NCBI GenBank assembly: GCA_965242845.1
Contig: CBDETC010000003.1
Location: 248,001-312,000, forward strand
Direction: 5' to 3'
Source of the DNA: RHLJ01 sp965242845
GTDB taxonomy: Bacteria > Bacteroidota > Rhodothermia > Balneolales > Balneolaceae
Length of the DNA stretch: 64,000 bases
Shown: one piece after another, positions 61,410 through 64,000 of the stretch
Numbering within the stretch: position 1 is the stretch's first letter
Layout: each line of letters begins with the position of its first letter
Notes under the pieces: generated by a model
Databases searched by the model: none
The model's input: only the letters and a program-made list of their open reading frames with translations
Told to the model about the DNA's origin: nothing
Position numbers and translations under genes: made by a program

Positions 61410-61628
61410 ATGAAAGATGATATTGTTCAAGGCTTTCTATCCTTCACTGATAAATATGGATTGAATGCATATTTATTAGCATCTATCATTGTATTGATTA
61501 TTCTTCTTTTGAAATTGAGAGGGCTATTAAGGCAGAAGGAACAAGAAGGGAAAATTAATACCTATGAATACCCTACTCTAATCCTAGGTATACTAGTTTT
61601 TATTATTCTATTAATTATTTCTTTTTAG
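61410..61628 (+). CDS. Small two-helix membrane protein
   Basis: 72 residues. Helix at 18-34 (LNAYLLASIIVLIILLL), a basic loop (RGLLRQKEQEGKIN) and a C-terminal helix (TLILGILVFIILLIISF). Its stop overlaps the convergent fadB-like gene by 4 bases. Last of the small genes after the RHS toxin. Unknown function. Confidence 0.5.
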   Translation: MKDDIVQGFLSFTDKYGLNAYLLASIIVLIILLLKLRGLLRQKEQEGKINTYEYPTLILGILVFIILLIISF

Positions 61629-63742
61629 CTATAGAATCTCTTCCCACTCTTAGCACAGTCCTCCAAAATTGGAGCGGGCTTAAATCGTGGTCCGAATTTC
61701 TGCACGAATCTATTCAAATGGTTAACTATTGCTTGCGCTCCCAACTGATCAATATATCGGAAAGGCCCACCTGTAAAAGGAGGGAAGCCTAGTCCAAGAA
61801 TAGCACCCAGATCTCCATCAGTAGGGGATTTGAGGATTTCTTCCTGCAAACAATAAGCGGCTTCATTCACCATCATCAAAGCCATGCGGAGTTGCGCAGT
61901 TTCTGCGTCTGTATTGTTTCTGGAGCTTCCTCCAAAGAAAGAGTAAATAGCATCATTGGGAGACTTTTTCTTTCCATCATAGCTGTACAAGCCTTTCTTG
62001 TTTTTCCGGCCCAGGTATCCTGCATTCATTAGCTCTTTAGCTTTAGTGGATGATCTACCTCCCCGGGCATTAAAAACCGAGGCCATAGTTTCGCCCACAT
62101 GGGCTCCCACATCAAAACCGACTTCGTCCAGTAAAGCCATTGGTCCCACCGGGTAGCCAAATTTCTTCATAACTTTATCCAGGAATTCAATGGAAGTTCC
62201 TTCTTCGAGCAGGAGCAGTGCTTCATTCATATATGGAGCCAAAATTCGCGTGGTGTAAAATCCAGGACCATCATTCACAACGATCACGGTTTTTCCCTGC
62301 TTAACCCCAACCTCATAGGCAGTAGCGGTCACCCAATCCGCAGTTTGAGGAGTGGTGATAATCTCAAGCAACGGCATTTTCTGAACCGGTGAGAAGTAAT
62401 GCATGCCAATAATATTCTCAGGCCGTTTTGCACCTTCTGCTATATCAGTAATAGGAAGGGAAGAGGTATTTGAAGCAAAGATGCATTTGTCAGAAGTGGC
62501 TGCTTCTACCTCAGCAACAATTTTCCTTTTCAAATTCAGGTCTTCGAATACCGCTTCGATAACCAGGTCAGCTTTTTCGAATGCATCGTAGGAGTCGGTG
62601 CCGGTTACTCTGCTTGCAATTTGGTCTCGTTCAAACTTCGTAATGACTTTTTTTGAAGCCTTTTTATTGAGGCCATCCCAAATCACTTTTTCTCCCCTGG
62701 CGGCAGCTTCCTGGTTTTGATCCTTCAACAATACCGAGTAGGGGCCTTTGTTTACACTAACATCAGCTATACCTGAACCCATAAGTCCGGCGCCCAGCAC
62801 TCCAATTGTTTTGACCGGGACTTGTTTCCCTTCCAGTGGATTCTTTTTAGCATCAGTCATGCCAAAGAAGAGATTGACCAGAGCTTTTGATTCGGGAGTT
62901 GCTCCGGCTTCACCAAATAATTTGGTTTCGTTTTGCAATCCTCTTTTCAGCCCTTTTTGGTAGCCATATTTAACAGCATCAATGATGAGCAATGGAGCCG
63001 GGTAATTACCCTTGGTCTGTGCCAGCGTTTTCTTTTTGGCTTGAGAGAAGATGATGTTCCTGCCAATGGGAGTGCCCTCTAATACCTTCTCTACAAACGA
63101 CCTCCGATCTTTTCGGATTACTGCGCCGTCCGCATCAGAAATCTTATGAACAGCTTTAATTGCGGCTTCTTCCAGGGCATCCTTATGAGTAAGCTCATCA
63201 ACCAGGCCGATTCTTTTAGCAGTTCTTGCATAGATATTGCCCCCGGTCAGCATATACCCGAGTGCCTTTTGGATGCCAATAGTTCTGGGGAGCCGTTGTG
63301 TGCCTCCGGTTCCAGGAATAACCCCCAATTTAACTTCCGGAAGAGCCAGCACAGTTTTGGAGTGGTTAGTAGCAATCCGATAATGGCAAGCCAATGAAAG
63401 CTCAAGTCCACCACCCATGCAACTTCCATGAATGGCAACTACAAAAGGTTTTTTAGAAGCCTCAATCTTATTTAAAATGGCATGCCCATCCATGCTGAGT
63501 TGCTGCATAGCTTCGGCTGTATCTCGGGCTTTAAACATCTCAATATCTGCGCCAGCAATGAAATTATTCTCTTTACCACTTATAAGGACGGCACCTTTTA
63601 ACTCATCATTTTGCTGAAGCTCATCCATAAAAACATCGAATTGCTCCATCATGGATTCGTCAAGCGTATTGACCTTCTCCCCTGGTTTGTCCAGGCTAAG
63701 AATAGCAACAGAGTTTTTATGAGTAATCGTTAAATAGCTCAT
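61625..63742 (-). CDS. fadJ: Multifunctional enoyl-CoA hydratase / 3-hydroxyacyl-CoA dehydrogenase
   Basis: 705 residues. The N-terminal crotonase domain (about 1-190) carries NNFIAGADIEMFKA and AIHGSCMGGGLELSLACHYR; the dehydrogenase domain (about 310 on) has VKTIGVLGAGLMGSGIADV (NAD loop), IVVNDGPGFYTTRILAPYMNEA and LGFPPFTGGPFRYIDQLGA. It runs two consecutive steps of fatty-acid beta-oxidation. It is downstream of the fadA-like gene on the same strand, with a 146-base gap holding two repeats and a hairpin. Naming as fadJ rather than fadB is not certain. Confidence 0.95.
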   Translation of the reverse strand: MSYLTITHKNSVAILSLDKPGEKVNTLDESMMEQFDVFMDELQQNDELKGAVLISGKENNFIAGADIEMFKARDTAEAMQQLSMDGHAILNKIEASKKPFVVAIHGSCMGGGLELSLACHYRIATNHSKTVLALPEVKLGVIPGTGGTQRLPRTIGIQKALGYMLTGGNIYARTAKRIGLVDELTHKDALEEAAIKAVHKISDADGAVIRKDRRSFVEKVLEGTPIGRNIIFSQAKKKTLAQTKGNYPAPLLIIDAVKYGYQKGLKRGLQNETKLFGEAGATPESKALVNLFFGMTDAKKNPLEGKQVPVKTIGVLGAGLMGSGIADVSVNKGPYSVLLKDQNQEAAARGEKVIWDGLNKKASKKVITKFERDQIASRVTGTDSYDAFEKADLVIEAVFEDLNLKRKIVAEVEAATSDKCIFASNTSSLPITDIAEGAKRPENIIGMHYFSPVQKMPLLEIITTPQTADWVTATAYEVGVKQGKTVIVVNDGPGFYTTRILAPYMNEALLLLEEGTSIEFLDKVMKKFGYPVGPMALLDEVGFDVGAHVGETMASVFNARGGRSSTKAKELMNAGYLGRKNKKGLYSYDGKKKSPNDAIYSFFGGSSRNNTDAETAQLRMALMMVNEAAYCLQEEILKSPTDGDLGAILGLGFPPFTGGPFRYIDQLGAQAIVNHLNRFVQKFGPRFKPAPILEDCAKSGKRFYS

Positions 63743-63755
63743 GTTATTTTAAGTC

Positions 63756-63776
63756 ATCCTGAACTTGTTTCAGGAT
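63756..63776. repeat. Short palindromic repeat (ATCCTGAA...TTCAGGAT)
   Basis: ATCCTGAA, then CTTGT, then TTCAGGAT. Shares arms with the element at 23510. It lies in the fadA-fadJ gap. Confidence 0.6.
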
Positions 63777-63796
63777 CTGTTGTGGTTGTAAAGTTA

Positions 63797-63871
63797 AGCC
63801 AGACGAATTACTAATCTGGCTCATTAGTTTCTGACACACCCCTAAATCCCCTCTTTAGAGGGGACTTTCGA
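63797..63871 (-). repeat. Hairpin followed by CCCCTC palindromic repeat, copy 4
   Basis: AGCCAGA (63797-63803) and TCTGGCT (63815-63821) form a stem; then from 63836 the CCCCTAAATCCCCTC TTTAG AGGGGA unit, the inverted form of copy 3 at 22124. Confidence 0.65.
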
Positions 63872-63888
63872 CTATATTTGATTTCGGT

Positions 63889-64000
63889 TTATCCATCATA
63901 CCTCTCAATAATCATAGCATGACCTTGTCCGCCAGCAGCACAAGCCGATACCATGGCGTATTTACCATCTTCTCTATGTAAGCGATTTACGGCAGTAGTA
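63889..64000 (-). CDS. Acetyl-CoA acyltransferase (thiolase), C-terminal 36 residues; 5' part off window
   Basis: The reverse strand reads TTAVNRLHREDGKYAMVSACAAGGQGHAMIIERYDG in three blocks and stops at 63889-63891. The CAAGGQGHA motif holds the second catalytic Cys of thiolases. It completes the beta-oxidation pair with fadJ. The gene enters from the right edge. Confidence 0.85.
   Translation of the reverse strand, partial: TTAVNRLHREDGKYAMVSACAAGGQGHAMIIERYDG

Noticed and set aside
1..64000. CRISPR array, IS element or prophage
   Set aside because: No direct repeats with regular spacing, no transposase, integrase or phage structural motifs were found.

Overview
The window looks like chromosome of a member of the Balneolota/Rhodothermota branch of the FCB superphylum (Balneola, Gracilimonas or Rhodohalobacter type). 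This is inferred from gene content, not from a marker gene. The signs are a Por-type (type IX) C-terminal sorting domain on a subtilase, TonB receptor plus DUF4249 and DUF5916 outer-membrane proteins, DUF4292, an N-acyl-ornithine carbamoyltransferase in place of ArgF/ArgI, moderately AT-rich DNA, and few Shine-Dalgarno sites. No rRNA, tRNA, CRISPR array or transposase was seen.

Layout. 1-13.7 kb: cell-envelope and housekeeping genes (YpdA-like reductase, YheT hydrolase, secreted subtilase, Ppx/GppA phosphatase, GtrA and GT2 pair, secreted M28 peptidase) and a tight TPR - DUF4292 lipoprotein - EnvC-like operon. 13.9-23.5 kb: a nearly complete arginine cluster, GNAT-argG-argC-proC-[DUF559]-argD-argF'-argB-argE'-argH, with a structured 5' leader and a repeat-flanked DUF559 nuclease gene inside it. 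A single active-site residue predicts that the route runs through N-succinyl intermediates. 23.7-29.5 kb: DinB, arylsulfotransferase, metal-receptor, small envelope proteins, AraC regulator, LLM oxidoreductase.

29.5-37.8 kb: a sulfur-handling operon (periplasmic tandem rhodanese, split YeeE/YedE importer, rhodanese-like protein with a non-canonical loop, SufS-like class V enzyme, M28 peptidase fused to a glycogen-binding-like domain), opposite a membrane-bound AraC-type regulator carrying a Cys/His-rich metal-binding-like segment. 37.8-43.5 kb: DUF5916 protein and a PTPase-TetR-fabF-fructosamine-kinase operon in which the TetR gene is bracketed by three copies of a palindromic operator. 43.5-50.5 kb: ileS-dksA-like-lspA, an ECF sigma factor with a small membrane partner, a RibBA homologue that has lost the zinc cysteines of its cyclohydrolase half (RibBX-like), and yajC.

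50.5-61.6 kb is the accessory part. A DUF4407 membrane protein and a helical partner are divergent from a protein with a C-terminal TIR/deoxyribosyltransferase-like domain, which is the best candidate here for an undescribed defence-type system. Next come an OMP/TonB receptor/DUF4249 operon whose lipoprotein signal region carries an in-frame palindromic repeat, then a short secreted RHS-core toxin gene followed by five small genes that look like an immunity array. 61.6-64 kb: fadB-like and fadA-like beta-oxidation genes. Several families of short palindromic repeats are scattered between genes across the window.
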